The notes under the pieces: model-generated | What the model was told of the DNA's origin: nothing | Databases searched by the model: none | Seen by the model: the letters and a program-made list of their open reading frames with translations, nothing else | Position numbers and translations under genes: made by a program | In this document: piece after piece, positions 37,801-51,800 of the stretch | Position numbering within the stretch: the first letter of the stretch is position 1 | Layout: each line of letters starts with the position of its first letter | Assembly: GCA_013399115.1 (NCBI GenBank) | Contig: VXAA01004383.1 | Location: 1,489,973-1,553,972 of the forward strand | Direction: 5' to 3' | Source: Anseranas semipalmata | Lineage: Eukaryota > Chordata > Aves > Anseriformes > Anseranatidae | DNA length: 64,000 nt

Positions 37801-40019
37801 CAGTTAAAAATCACAGAATTGTGAGAAAGGGAAGTATTGATTGTTCCATTTACCTTGCAACAAATAAAGTTCACTCCCGATGGGAGACAAGTTGCTGATG
37901 GGCTCCTGGTACATCTGCACCAGAAACTGATGGGCTCTCAGAATCTCAGAAAATCTGCAGTGACTTACTTCTTTCAGAGACTCCTACATTGCTATCAAAC
38001 ATACCTGAAAATAGCCAACATATTCAGAAGTTAATAGGGGACAATTATTAGAGAAAACCAACTTAAAGAACTGTACAAAAGGTCATCTTCTTTTCTTAGT
38101 TCCAGTAACTTCCCACTGTAAGCCTCCAAAGCCCAAACTTCTTCCACTCTCTTACCTTCTGACACTCTCTGTATTTCTGTATTCTACCATGCGTTGACTA
38201 GCTCCTTTAACAAAACATTTAAAATTAGGGACTTCATTTGCCACCACATGCATCTTAACCACGCTCCCGATCTAAAAGCCTCACCTACACCTTACCCCAG
38301 CCCTTCCCCTTAATCCTAGGACTGGTCCATGAAAAAGTTTTAGGAATAAAAAGTCTGCCACCAACACAACTGCTCAGCAGGGCGCACTTGGCTACCTTTG
38401 CTCTGGCAGCAGACTATAGTGGCAAAGGATAACTGGCTAGGTGTACAGCTGTTCCACATGCCACTGCTTGGTGTCCTTGCTTGTGGACGTTTCTCAGAGT
38501 GTACCGTGAAACTGTTGCTGTGTGTTAAGACATCACTGCAACTACAAAGTTTGATAGGTGGGAGTTCACTGCTAAAACTGTCCAAGGCTTAATTAGCCAA
38601 GCCTAGAACTTACTGTCTCCCTGGAGTCAGAGTAGATGTTCAAGACCTCGTTAATTGTCTCAGTGTATGACCAGCCCCCCTCTCATTTTTGAGTATACGC
38701 TTTTTAAGGGCCTGGTCTGTTTCTGACTGAAACCAACAGGAAGACCAATGAACTTCAGCAGAATTTAGCTCAGGCATTACTTGGTGTGTCTGAAGCTCTG
38801 CACCTTCCAAGAAAGCTTATGACGACTGTTACTAATGTCACGTCTGGTAATATATGCTCTTTAAATGAAACTGCCAGGGAACCAAGATGGTTAGTATAGG
38901 GAATTCCAGGAAAGCAAATACTGTTTGCCAGTGTAGTAAAGTGTTTTTCATTCCCCTCCCCCCTGTTTCTTTGTATTGCAAAGCAGCTGTACAATAGGAT
39001 TGCTGATACTAAGGTTCACCTTTTGAAGTGATATAGTCCAAGGTAAACAGTTGTGGCTAAAGGATTTTCCAGGTGTTAAGTCCACAGCTTAAGGAAGAAA
39101 AGAGCTGGGCTGCTTCTACTTCAGGACAGTCTTCAGGTCCAAGACAAATCAAACCCTGGATCAACACAGCAGTATCTCAGATGACCTGTGAAAGGACCTG
39201 CCAGCCTGCAGCTTGTGATCAGGTATGTTCAAGATACTAGGAATCAGTTTGTAATTAAGCTGCAACAGAGCACTCACTTCCAGAACACCAGTTTCCTCTG
39301 GAAAGCAAAAATTGCTAGACATGACTTGAAAAGTGCTACCTTTTGGTACAAGAACATCAACCCCATGCTGTAGTTCAGACGAACAGATACAATGAAATTG
39401 GAGAATCCTTGTTAGTTTGATGCACACAGCCGTTGCATAAAGATGGTCTTCTGTGCTATTCAAAAACTGACTACAAATAAAGGTTTTAAAAAAAACTACA
39501 TTATATACATGTAATATTCTATATTTTCTGGTGCCAGCACTGTGTCAGAGCAAACTGAATATAAATAGGGCAACAGTTTGTGAGAGTAAGTTAGCCATTT
39601 TTTTTAAGGTGTAACATGGAAAAGAATGTTGGTTAAAAGAAAACGCATGCTCTGGAATAAGTCAAACTTTGGGATCTCAGCACTTCAACCAGCACTGGGA
39701 CTCTGCAGCACTTTGCTTACGAAATAAGTATTTCACTGACATTGCAGCCTCAGGAACTGATCCACAACCATTTTAAAACAAAAGGTACCTTTTTTTTTGG
39801 CACAAGCAGCTGCACCAAAATAAATTTCCTGCAGAACCACTACAGTTTCAGCTGCCTATGTCATTGAAAAGTATTGCTTGCCCTTCTTGCTAGACTGAAG
39901 TGTTCCCCTGCTTGTATCGAAGTCTCAGTCCACAAACTCAACATATAATTGTGTAATTTTGCTAAAAAGTGAAGCCTACTGAACAGAATGAGGGATGGTT
40001 TTTCAAGTGTATTGGCAGT

Positions 40020-40090
40020 TCCACTTTTACTAAATTCAGTAGTAAAGCTCTTGTTGACTTTAGTAGGAACTTATGGAACTTCAGTCCTAG
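40020..40090. mobile_element. Possible ancient L3/CR1-type LINE fragment
   Basis: AGTAAAGCTCTTGTTGACTT followed by TAGTAGGAACTTATGG resembles the amniote LINE wording 'aaaactcccattgacttcagtgggagttttgcc'. Weak and short. Confidence 0.3.
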
Positions 40091-40789
40091 TACAGAAATA
40101 TTTTCTGCTAAGATGTATTTCTGTATCCTATATACAGTAAGTAAACAGAAAGCTATTGCTAAATAGGAAAAGATACTTAGGCATGCATTAACTGCCCTTG
40201 CTAAAACCAATATATATATTCTCATTGTGCAAGGAACTGAATGTTGCTTGTTTTAGATGTTTCAGGTGAATATATAGCGGCCTAGTTGAATGTAATATAT
40301 CTTTTCAATTAATATGCAGATGCTTCCTACTAGTGCTGGTATGACACTAGACGTGCTGATTAGATTCCTGAGCAATCAAATCTCCCCATAAATTGTATTT
40401 AGGTTGCTCACACCTACAAATTTTCTTTGGAGATAACAAAACCACCTTTACAGATCTGGCATTTACTGTCCCTGGGTTTTGTTTTCTCACTTACAAAACC
40501 AGGATAGAGTTGTCTTAGAAGTGGTGATGTCATGAGGTGCTAAGATATAACACTGGTAAGGGATGTTATAATGAACACGTGTCATCTTTCTCTTAAAACA
40601 GCTCCACTCCTTTACAAAACATTCCTTTAACCACATCTCAACTATTGTTCAGTTAGTGTCAAATGGAATCATCATGAATGAAATGTCAAATGCAGGTGAA
40701 TGGGAGGAGAACATATGTGCAACATCACTCCAATATTAATGTTAAGAATATAGTAAAAAAGTCCACATTTGTAGAGCACTTTTGGTTTA

Positions 40790-40937
40790 AGAACTACTGT
40801 TACTGAGACTATCAGTTTCATGAGTGTTACAAGTGAAAACTAAAACAGGAGAAAAACCTGAACAATTTGACCAAAGTCATCCAGAAAGCAACAGATAGGA
40901 ACCGGGCACTGTCTCAAATTTTAACCCCTGGACAACG
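40790..40937 (-). mobile_element. Ancient tRNA-derived SINE core, MIR-like, minus strand
   Basis: On the minus strand the phrases TCTGTTGCTTTCTGGATGAC, TTTGGTCAAATTGTTCAGG, and TAGTTTTCACTTGTAACA fall in the same order as the MIR phrase set 'ctgtgtgacctt-gggcaagtcact-cagtttcc-ctgtaaaa'. A B-box-like GGTTCCTATC precedes them. Strongly diverged; ends approximate. Confidence 0.6.
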
Positions 40938-41189
40938 ATTATGTCAATCAAGAATACACTTGAAAAGAAAGAACAAATCAGTTCTTGGGCAGCCTTCCTG
41001 TTTCTGATATCTTCAAGATGAACATCTCTACCATAGCCATTTGAAAAATTCCAGTACATCCTATGAAGCCCTGTAACCACATGCCTGATGGCTTGTTTCA
41101 TCTACTCTTTCCATCCACCTATACATGGCTCATTAGATCATTTCAGAAACCGTTTCTGCTTCTCCGAAGTTACACTTAGCCATCTGCTT

Positions 41190-41460
41190 CTCCAGGGAAA
41201 GGCCAGACAGATGTGCGGCTTGCATTCCTGCTCAGGCGTGACAGGGGCATGCAGGCAGGTGCAGGCAGCCCTGAGCAGCTGACAGGCAGGTGCACGCGTG
41301 CCACTGCTTCCTGATAGCACGTTCCAGTCCGTCCCCAGCTTCAGCCCGTGCACATCACCTGCCCTGTGGGGAGACAGGTCAGCCCTTACAGGCAACGGGG
41401 AGCAGCCCCACCTACGCCACGCAAACACCACCTCCAGCTCTCAGGTACTGCTTCTTCCTT
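41190..41460. other. GC-rich patch with several CpG sites
   Basis: A local island of high G+C in an AT-rich intron, holding CpGs (for example GCACGCGTGCC and CTACGCCACGC) and repeated CAGGCAGGTGCA words. Open frames on both strands reflect composition. It could be a decayed mobile element or a small intragenic regulatory island. Confidence 0.4.
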
Positions 41461-42080
41461 CTAACACAATATGCAAGGAAGTGAAAACTATTTGTCTTAT
41501 GAGTAAACATATCCTTTGACCAACACAAACCTAGCAGGAAATGTCAGTTGATACTAGAAATTAATATTTTCCCTGTCTGTAAAAAGTTCTCTCTTTTTCA
41601 GAGCTGCCAGTTTGCTTAATATTTGGGAGAGCTTTATTACTCCCACTAGCAAAAATTACATTTCATCTTCTGCAGTATTATTGAGCATAGATTAAAAAGC
41701 AACGGTAATTTTATCTGAAATGACAGATTACCTTTTACCTTAAGCATCCTGAAATAATCTTTACGTTATACAAAGTCTGAAAGCAGTTTACAACTGAAAC
41801 CCTGCTGCTATTTCCTTACTGTTGAAACCTTGCTAATAAGCTACATGGCAATAAAGGGGAAAACTCACAAAAAAAGCAGGGCAAGCCCATGCAATTATGG
41901 AAAAAAATGCAAGATCTCTTCCACAAAAAGGAATATAAATCCTCTGGTTTAAGGCACTTGCTCAAAATCTTGCTCAAAGATTTTCTCCATAAGCAAACTG
42001 CATCCAACTAAATAAATGCATTTTTTCAGAAGGTAGAAGAGCTGATCTGGTCATGCTGGGGTTTGTATCCGTGCCACTGA

Positions 42081-42115
42081 CACATAACAGAATTCACACA
42101 GTTATGTGAATTCTG
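42081..42115. repeat. Two overlapping inverted repeats
   Basis: CAGAATTCACA (42088-42098) pairs with TGTGAATTCTG (42105-42115) over a 6-nt loop. CACATAAC (42081-42088) pairs with GTTATGTG (42101-42108). The two stems are mutually exclusive. Confidence 0.9.
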
Positions 42116-43159
42116 ATACTCGAGCTTATGTCAAATGTAAAAAATGTTCAGGGAAGCAGACTCTAATATACTAATAAATATACCCGATTTGGTAAAGAAG
42201 AAAATGGCTGGGGAGCGGGGGAGAACAGCAATCTTGTGTGAAAGTTGAATATTGTAGCCCCAGAATTTTTTTCTTACATGTTTATGAACCAACACCAGCA
42301 AAGAAAGGTAGAGACAGCTGTCCATACAACAGGACCAAGAGAACCTGAATTTCTTCAGAACTTCAAAGGATGATTCTGAAAATACCAACAGATTTAGATA
42401 TGGGACTTGCAAGAAATGCTGTAAACGGTGAGTGACTTCAGCTCCTGAGATATAATTCTGCTTGCACAGATGTTTAATCTGTGCAAGTTCAATACTTAAC
42501 ACTCAGCAAGAGAATCATGGAGCCATACCCACCACTTCAAATTCAGTAGAGAAAATAAATAGGTCCCACAGTTCAAAGGCGGCACACTCAACCAGGCACA
42601 CAGGCCCAGAGGCAAAACCACAGTTAACAGAAGAAAAGCAGAGTATGTAAGCCTGAATACATTCAGACTTAATATATAGATTTAATATAAGCAGGGTTCC
42701 CAGTGTGAAACTGGTTACTCTCTGAACTTCTCTACTGGAATGCCAAAGGTTTTCAATCAGGTACTCTCTTGCCATCTTCATTTGATGCAACTTACTCTCG
42801 ATTAACCATGTAATTTTTTTTTGAACATTTAAGAACAAAACTAGTTTAGCTACTTGAATACTTGAACTGTTTTTATTTGGACTGATTCACTTCAGATTTT
42901 CTTGAGGCAATGAGAAGAATGTTTTATTTCTGCAGTTGAACAGGGACTGAACCAACCTCAGCTTGAAATCACATCCTGTACTACTGCACTTTTGTTCTGG
43001 ATTAGCCCAAAACACCGAGAAAACCTAAAGACTGCAGAAGATAGAGAATGGGCTGGAAAGCAATGCCAAGATAGCAAACCACCTCAGCCCACCCCTGCTC
43101 CCCCCTGACCAGTTAGAATCTCACCTATCATCTTAAAAACACTATTGTCAGATGCAAAT

Positions 43160-43215
43160 GTTGTGGAAATATAAAGCCCTGATTCAGTAAAGCATTTGGG
43201 AATGCATTAAAATTC
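43160..43215 (+). mobile_element. Possible ancient L3/CR1-type LINE fragment
   Basis: GCCCTGATTCAGTAAAGCAT followed by TTGGGAATGCATT matches the widespread amniote wording 'ggccctgattcagcaaagcacttaagcatgtgctt'. Short remnant, recognised from memory. Confidence 0.45.
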
Positions 43216-46200
43216 CTCTTTAGTTAATACCAAAATACATCATAAAGGCAGATCCTAAGTAAGAAAGGTTTATCTGAGAGATCTTTACAATATTCTTACT
43301 TGTATTTTATGCTTTCCTTAATCCAATTAGACTGCAGGTAAATATTTATTATAGGAAACAGTCACACAGGCACAGTAAACATACACAGAACTGGCTTTAT
43401 TTCTCCTGGAGAGAAATATATATATATTTTTAAACAACTGTATTTTGAAAAATGTAGATAGCTTACAAAAGCTGTTTGCAGTCCATCTGAAAAGTATCAC
43501 ATCGAATGGTGTTGACAAATGTAGCTTGGCTTGCCAAATAGGTCAGAAGGCTTAAATTATGGAATGTTCAGAATCAGGGTATTATTTATGCTTTTCTGTT
43601 CAGATGGCAAGGGAGAAAAAAATATTGAGTTTAAAAATACAGAGTAGTTTTAGCTATAGTCTTCTGATGTGTGAGTTACCCTAACTGAGATACTTACACA
43701 TTACTGTAAAACACACTACTTTATTTGCATGAATGTGGCTAAGTATCGCTTAGGAAAACACTTGTGAGAAAAATATCTTGTGTAATATTGATATCATACT
43801 ATTACCAAGGTAATTTTGCTTCTATGGCACTGCACAGCAGAAAATATTAGAACCCTTCTACGCAGCTACAATTCTTGTTAAAGCTATTTCGGCCTGTCAA
43901 ACTAGTTTGCTGATTCTTTTCTTCCTCCAGTTATTCCAAAATCTAATGAAGTAATGCTTGTTAGTGTTTTTTTTTTTTTTTTTTGTGAAAAGTTCATTTG
44001 CAATCAAATTGCAAAGACTGTCTGGAACTTATCATTTAAGATTTAAAATGACTGTGCTCATTCCATATCAGTAATATTTTCAAGTAATTGAAAGCACTTG
44101 AAAAATTGAAGATACACATTTCAAGCTTGACTTTCTTATACGTCATACACAGTCAAGCTGATTCTTTTATGAGTAGCACAAAAGATGTAACTAGTCCAAA
44201 GTAGACATTATGCATAACTGCATATGTTATGGCAAAGGTATAAAGAGCTTGCAAATGCCATAAATTCCAGCAGTAAGTGGTGCGTATGTCCATCGTGCAT
44301 CTGCTACTAACTTTTCCTTCATGTTTTATGACATACATTTCACTTTTAAAAGCATTTACAGAACACATATTTCATCTACCAATTTCCAGCCATATTTGTT
44401 TTTTAACCAAATTTTCCCAACATTTGGCTATAACTTTCAGAAATATCTGATTCACGACTTCCCACCTCTAATACCAGTGCTTCATGTATTCACATATCCG
44501 AAGAAATCCTAGAAGGAATGTATTATTTCTGTTTGTAATTCACTGTGGCCTCTCCTGTTCGGACAATATTCTACATGTGTTACAGGTGAAAGATGATCTA
44601 TAACTGCACTTGTAAACAACCAGGGCTAGCACAATGTAAGAAACAACACCGCAAGCACGACTGCTGGTGCCTCTTTTTCTCCACAATGGCTGAAAAGTTA
44701 GACTGATGGCTCTCTGGGCTTTCTGCCAAAACAGCACACCAGATTAAAATAGAAAGAAGGGAAATCAGCAACCTGGGGTCCAAAACTTAATTCTGACCTT
44801 ATGTATAAGCTCTATGGGAGGCTTGGGCAAAGCAGAATGTTTATATACCATATAAGGGATGGACCAGGAAACGAGATAAAAATGAAGAGAAAAAGAATTT
44901 ACAAAAGCTCTTGTCTATCATGTGCACATTTTAGTATTTTGAAACCATTGATCTTGAAAAATAACCAAATCTTCACATATCAATATTAAGCAGTTACTTT
45001 CTGAAAATGGCATAAAGTGCATTTTAGTTACATGTCCACAGGCCACTTTCTTTCAGCACTAGATAAACTATATTTTTTATGGCTTTAACCCATTTTATTC
45101 AAAGCATAGAGATTTCCGTTTCATGAATTTATGGGCTTATGGATCTCATTAACTATGAAATATGGACAGTATATCAGAAAGCAGATTTGGAAGTGAAGGC
45201 TGAAAATATTACTTCACCATGTGAGAAGAACAGGCTCTATTTGCATTTTCTCTTACATTAACAGTAGAAGTGTTCTCCTGCTCAAACATATTTGCTAATG
45301 GACTCCTGTGCAGAAACAGAGCAAAACTATTTTGACCAAATCAGTGTTCTTCACAGAATTGTTTACAAGGAGTAAACATTAACATTATATTATTATTTAA
45401 AATTCAGAGACAAGTCCAAGATTGCAAATAAGCAAACATTTTCATAAAAATGTGTAGATGCTGGCTAAATTTAATGCAACTTCCTTGAAAGTTTTGTTAT
45501 CAAGTTGTTCCTAGGGATCTTGTTTAACTTTTTGGAGGAGAAAAAAAGTACAGCCAACAGATGAAACTCTATTCTTCTGTTTTTCTACTATAAAACTCAT
45601 GTATTTATTAGCTGCGTACTGGTATAATTATTACACTGGGATCCCCTATTAAATTTAAACATACCTAGAAAATTAAGCTTTTAAATATTTATTGATAACC
45701 TATTTTGTACCTATTAAAATACAGTTATTATCATAATTCAATTTTGCAAAACTATAAAATAAACATAATAATGAGTAAAAACAGCTTAAACTGTTCCAAA
45801 ATGGAATCTTGAAAAAGACTTGCTTGAATTACAATTCTCAGAATGTTTGCTTTATTGATCTATGATTAATTTTAGCACATTTATATAAAATATTCTATTA
45901 GATTAGTCTCCTGTCTAGGATATTACTAAGTCCATCTACACACCACCTTTCAGAAGCACAGAAATGAGAAACAGACCATTTTTTACACTTCCGGGGAAGT
46001 GAGATTAACCTCATACAGACACTCAAATTGATCCTACCACAAAATTACAGGTGGTTTACAGATGAAGAAAAAAAGCTTTTTTATGGCAATAAATACAAGA
46101 TGACATTCTCTCGATACAGATTGAAAATTCAAGAGATATGCATCAAACTGCCAAAGAGCACCTATTTTCCACTTGGAGATCCAAGTCATCAGAACACAGG

Positions 46201-48736
46201 AACATAGGTTAATTTGAAGGTAACAAGGGAAAGTTTTCAAACTGTTATTTACCTATTTGCATCCTCAGAATAGAAATAGGCCAAAATCTTTCCTCTTTAT
46301 TCTTTTTTAGAGGGATTTATTTTCTGGCTTAAACTACTACCAAAGGCACTACTATGAATATCAATAGAGTAAGACAAGGAAGTGCTTTACGAATGACAAG
46401 AAATAGCCTGATACAAAAATTTCAGCTGCATTGTGTGAAACTTTTGTTGTTTTTTAACACAGCAGAATGCATTATGCATTAGTGCATGAAGTGCTTATAT
46501 AATCAGCGGAATGATTTAACTTTTGAAAGCACCTGCCAATAGCAACCATAACCCAATTCCAACATCATACTGTCCGCTTCGGTAGAGTGCATGATACAGC
46601 CTAACACCAACTTCATGTTTCATGTCCTTTTATGTCAGCAGTGGAAGAACAGACAATACCTGATCTCCCATAACCTTTGTGGGTAAGTTACAGAACTTTG
46701 TGAACAACTTTCAATTAGCAGAATGACTGATGGTAAGCATTATGCATCAATTAATATTATGTGGTTGGATGCAATATTAAGTATCCCAAACTCAGATTTA
46801 TAATTCCATAGAAACACAACATGAATGAATGAAGAAAGACATCCAAATCAAAGAGAATAAACTTCCAAGCACTTTAGAAATTTACATAATAGCACCTGTA
46901 GGGGCATCTATAACCAACTGTTTCAATACTTCCTACTTATGCTTGGCTGCCTTTACGCTTTTACTGAACGACTACCACATCAGACTTGATAAAATAATGA
47001 CATGCTCAAGTGCAACACTATGTGTAATAATGCCTTCAAGACAGAAATAAATCCTACTTTTTTGCTGTTTTCCTTTTTGCCTTCATTTCATTGCTTCCTT
47101 TTTGTTATACGGGTCTAACATTGATTATCTGCAGAACAAACGTGTGAACAATTTGGGAAAAGAAATTAAGACTGGATTTTATCTGTCAGAATGAGTCAAA
47201 TAATGAAACTGGAATCACACCGTTTTTGTTATTTTGGTCCCCATGCACTAGAAACCAACAGACAATAACAGGAGTGGTTGGTTTACCTTGCTATCAACAA
47301 AAAGGACTTCTAAAACTCTACCATGGCCTGTTCAGAGTAAAAGAGAATTCCCTGGAAATGTAAACAAGATTTTCAGAGCAAAGGTAGGTTAAGGTTCCAA
47401 TCATTTCTAACCCTTCCTCCTTTTTTTTTTTTAAAGTAAGCCCACAACTCAAATACCCATTGACACATGCAGTTTGTGCTGTACACTGCTAATAATTTGA
47501 ATGCAATCTCAAGTTATGACTTTGAAAATTCTCTTGCATAATTAGAAATACAAGAAGAACTATTTAGATGATTCTATTGCAATAACCATCTATGAACCTG
47601 CTTTTCCACATGTGAATTTAAAAAGATAGGAAAGGGACAAAGCACAGACTTGCACAGAGCATATAAAAATTTTATAAAGAACTCCTGAATAATTGACAGT
47701 CATGAAATTTGGATCTTAACCAAGAATTCCTACCTCCATCCCTCAAGTCTCATGACTACACAGCACATGGAGGACAACATGCTGTTCCTCTGAAATCACT
47801 GTACAGAAAAACACTGGTACAATGTAGATTTCCTTAGCCATTGTCAATATCTTCAAATTTATTTTCAAAACTTACTATAATCTGGTCCCAGATCTAAAAG
47901 CAGACTTTAGAAGCCCTGGTAAATATTAGGTAATCTTCTCTTTCTGCCTTTACCAATACACTGCTATTACTAATATAACACAAGAAGATCTTTACTTAGT
48001 TGACTGCTCATATATGCAGTCTCTACCACCCTAGCTAATTCCACAAACATCTGTGATTATGTAATTCATAAGGTTTCTGCTGTCTTAAGTTTTCATTCCC
48101 TGCTACCCATTTATTAATAAAAAAATAAGTCGTAAATACAATATCCTACTTTAACATTGCACTGGAAAAGTTTGATCCACAAATCACAAAATCCAAGCGA
48201 TTAGACTAGACCACACCAACTTGAAAAAAAGACAGAATAGTTCTCTGTAATCCAATATTCTAGTACAGAGTGACCTGATAGGTCTTCACTATAGTGGGCC
48301 ACATTAGGTAACAAGACTTTTTTTCTAGCTGGGTTTATGTTCTGCCACAAGAAGTAATACCAAACTTTATTAGATGTAGTGATTTTCAAACAACTGATGT
48401 CCCGAAACACTATCCTCCTCAGGAAAAAAGAATGAAGCAATGTTGCAAGATGAGATTCACCATTAAAAATTTTCCATCAGCTAGACATCCAGAAGCCAAG
48501 TCAGGAAGAAACCTGAGACTAATTCCCTCACCATAGGAACCCAACCACTAGAGAATGTCCTTTTTTTTTTTTTTTTTTAATCACAATTAACAAATATAAG
48601 TGTATTTACCTGAACTGTAGCACATTAAAAGCCTATGTATTTTCTGTGACACTCAGTTCCCATATCTTAAAAAATTTACCTGAATAACCTGAGTTACCAT
48701 GAACATTTCATGTTACTCATTTATTCCAATCAATAC

Positions 48737-48829
48737 CTGCAAACCTGCCAGTTGAGACGCTGACTTTCCTCTGAGGCAGAGAATCAGAGCCACAAATGCA
48801 TTCAGGTCTTCCAGAGAGAGACTACTGAC
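48737..48829 (-). CDS. FAM120B: FAM120B coding exon (93 nt)
   Basis: Acceptor CTCTGTTTTAG and donor GTATTG enclose exactly 31 codons, phase 0 at both ends. It encodes VSSLSLEDLNAFVALILCLR followed by GKSASQLAGLQ. The L.LEDLNAFVA-LCL-GKSASQL pattern fits the FAM120B segment that precedes the RAVHLG block. Because it is symmetric (phase 0 to 0), it could be skipped without a frameshift. Confidence 0.92.
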
Positions 48830-51800
48830 CTAAAACAGAGATGAAAGTAACACATTATTTGAAGGCTCTGAAGAGGAACTGTCTAAAAATTGGTCCCTCT
48901 TTTTCTCAAGCACATCGAACTCAAATCAATGACCTCATGGAGTTATGACAACCGTGAATGCACTGCCTAGGAAAAGACACTTAAATGGAGCAAAATACTT
49001 TCACAATTTGAATGAAGTGCATAGCTCACTATACCCATGTATAGCATACGTACATGATTTCCACACACCAAAATGCCCACCCTTCACATATTCCCTTCTC
49101 CTAATCCCTTGAGTTTCTTAATAATGGGGAAATTCTTCATATCCATAATGCTGAGCATAGTAAAAAATAAATAAAATAAAATTAAAAAATCGCTCTTGAA
49201 CCAAGACCCAAAATAAAAACCACCTCAGTGAGACACAGATGTGATGACCATTAGGATTTATTTCAAATGCTTACATGGTTACCTGTTGAAAACTTTAAAA
49301 ATAAACTATTTCAATTACCTATTTTATGCTAAATTTCAGGATTAAAATCATACCTGGATTCTTTTATTAGGTTACATATTGATGTGAGAACAACTCAAAA
49401 CTCGAAGAAAACTAAACCTAAATGCTTAAGTGAGAAAACATGAAGGAAAAATCTAAATTCATGCAACAGTTCACTCAAATACTTCCACCAGAAAAGGGAG
49501 AAAAGGGCGCATTTACTGTTGTGAAAAAGTATTCTGGGATTCTGTAGAGGCACCTGGTCACCGTCAGGAGAAAGACAGTGCCTCTAGACCAGCTGGACTG
49601 ACTCCCTGACAGTACCAGTCTAATTCTGATCATCTGCTTCCTCTGTAAGAACAGTAAATTACGCATGTGCAACAAGGCAAAATATCTGCTACAATTGTTC
49701 AGACTACAAAGAAGGCTCTAAGTGAGATCCACAAGACATTGAAATTCATTATCAGTTGGAACTTGAGGGAAGGTTTCTCTTGCAAAAGTAAGGAAATGTG
49801 CAATGTGGGATTACAGTACAGCTAAAAGGCTGCCTGCAACTCTGCACTGTCCTTCTTTTAACAGCTTGATTTTCAGGGAATGTTGTGCCTATCCCATTTC
49901 AATCTCTTAAGAGTTTCTATTAAGGCTATTATAAATTACAAAGTAAGAAGAAAAAAAATGAAGGCAAGAAAAAAAAAAAAGATGTAAATCATCAAGAAAA
50001 AAAAACCAATAACAAGTCATCTATGATTACTTCATTCATTTATTTGCTTAAGGAGAGTAACCCCTAAGATATAAAATATTCAACCGCTGTTGAGAGTTGT
50101 TTTATTTTGTTTTTCTTATCAGACCTTGCTGCTTATCCCATTGTAAAATACTTTCCTCTCTATGAAGTTATTAAAACTTGCATAATGTAACGGATATCAG
50201 AGAAGTTTTAAGCTTCCAAATGCTCACTGGTATTCATTAACTCCAACTGGCTGCTAAGATCTGATAATGGCCCTACTTCACCCTGTTACAGATGTCACCT
50301 TTGTGTAGATGGCAACAAACGTGCAAATTTTATACATTGCAATAACAGAAAAACTGACTTTCATCTACAGAGCAATTGTTAATACTTGCACGATTTTGTC
50401 CCAAGAAAAGTAAGTCAAGATTTTTTTGCAAATACAACAGGAAAAAAAAACGCCCGCGAGAGAGCAGACCAGTAAAAAAGTTTACGAATGTCAAAACATT
50501 TTTTTAGAGAAATACTTCATTCAGTATCCCAACTTGGTGAGTAATCACACTCACATTGGCAGATTTCTTCTAAAAATGTAAGAGCTCAAAATATTAAAAT
50601 TTCTATTGCCCCTTTCTTTGGAGGCTCTACAGTTTGATCTCTGAAAGGATTCACTCCCTTCCCCATTTTTAAAGACATTTACGTGTCTTTTTATTGTCAT
50701 TTTTTTCCACTATTTTTGTTCTCAATTTTGAGGATATTTGAAAAATACCCTCACTGAAAAGATTACTCTTTAAATCAACACTTTCTTTATGCTGTTATGA
50801 CACACACTTTGAGGAAGTGTGGTTGGTCAGTATGCTGGTTCCTGCAAAAAACAGTTTTAGGTTGGATACCTAACGAAATTGTTAAGAAGTTTATTTCTCC
50901 CTCATGTGACCTGAAGGAAATGATGTCAGCCTGCCTCAAAGCAACATAAAATTACGCAGCTCAAAACCCTTTAAGTTAACAATCCACTTTAACTCTTTAA
51001 TAAAAATGCAAGACTAAAGTGTAAAGACAAGAATTAGGCCACAGTTAGACAAGCATCGTTTTCTCAGCTACAAAAGCAAATGGAAGCAGTATTGCCAGCT
51101 CAAAGCATGGCTGCTGACACTCTTGCTCTTCCTTTCAAACACACTAAGAAAACAAATGGACAACATCAGAGAACTAATCAAAGTTAAAAATAACTAAGCA
51201 ATGAGAAACATTTTGACCCACATCAGTTCACTAGTCTGGTTCACAGGGTAGATTGTACCTGTGCAACTCAGAGGGCAGAAGAGAATCAGGAAAATGGGAC
51301 AGGTGTTGAGAAAAAACTGGTACTGCCATGAAAAACCTTCCATCAAACTAAGCCCTTTTACATGATCTCTCTTCTATTCTTCGTGTTGAAAATACAAGCT
51401 GCAAAACTGTTTTCCCTCTCTGCTTTTAACATTAAGTTCTGAAGACCATATCCCTAAATAGCATTTTTTTTCTATTTTATTAATATGCTGTGACCAAGGC
51501 TCAGTAAATCCATGCTTCTGTAGGTGTTCCATCCTGTTACTTGACTTCTTAATCCCACTAAAGAAACCCTTCTCAAATAATTTGGTAATCATACTATGAA
51601 AGGGTATACAGAGTAGCATGATAAATAAATGAAACAATGAAAACATATCATATCCAAATACAAAAAATACTTAAAGTATGTGTTTAAAGCTAAGTACAGG
51701 ATTCTTATCTTGCTGAATGGAAACTGTAAGGCATGAAATGTTGTTTCATGACTTAGATATTCAAAATATTCACTTTTCATTAATATTCTGCTATACAAAG

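Larger units (their letters stand above)
30882..48736. other. FAM120B largest intron (about 17.9 kb)
   Basis: Long AT-rich intron with no nested gene that I can support. Named contents: GC-rich patches at 34640-34800 and 41190-41460, a MIR-like SINE at 40790-40937, LINE-like fragments at 40020-40090 and 43160-43215, overlapping inverted repeats at 42081-42115, and a poly-T tract at about 43967-43984. Open frames such as 32273-32542 and 42131-42502 on the minus strand show no protein family features. Confidence 0.5.
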
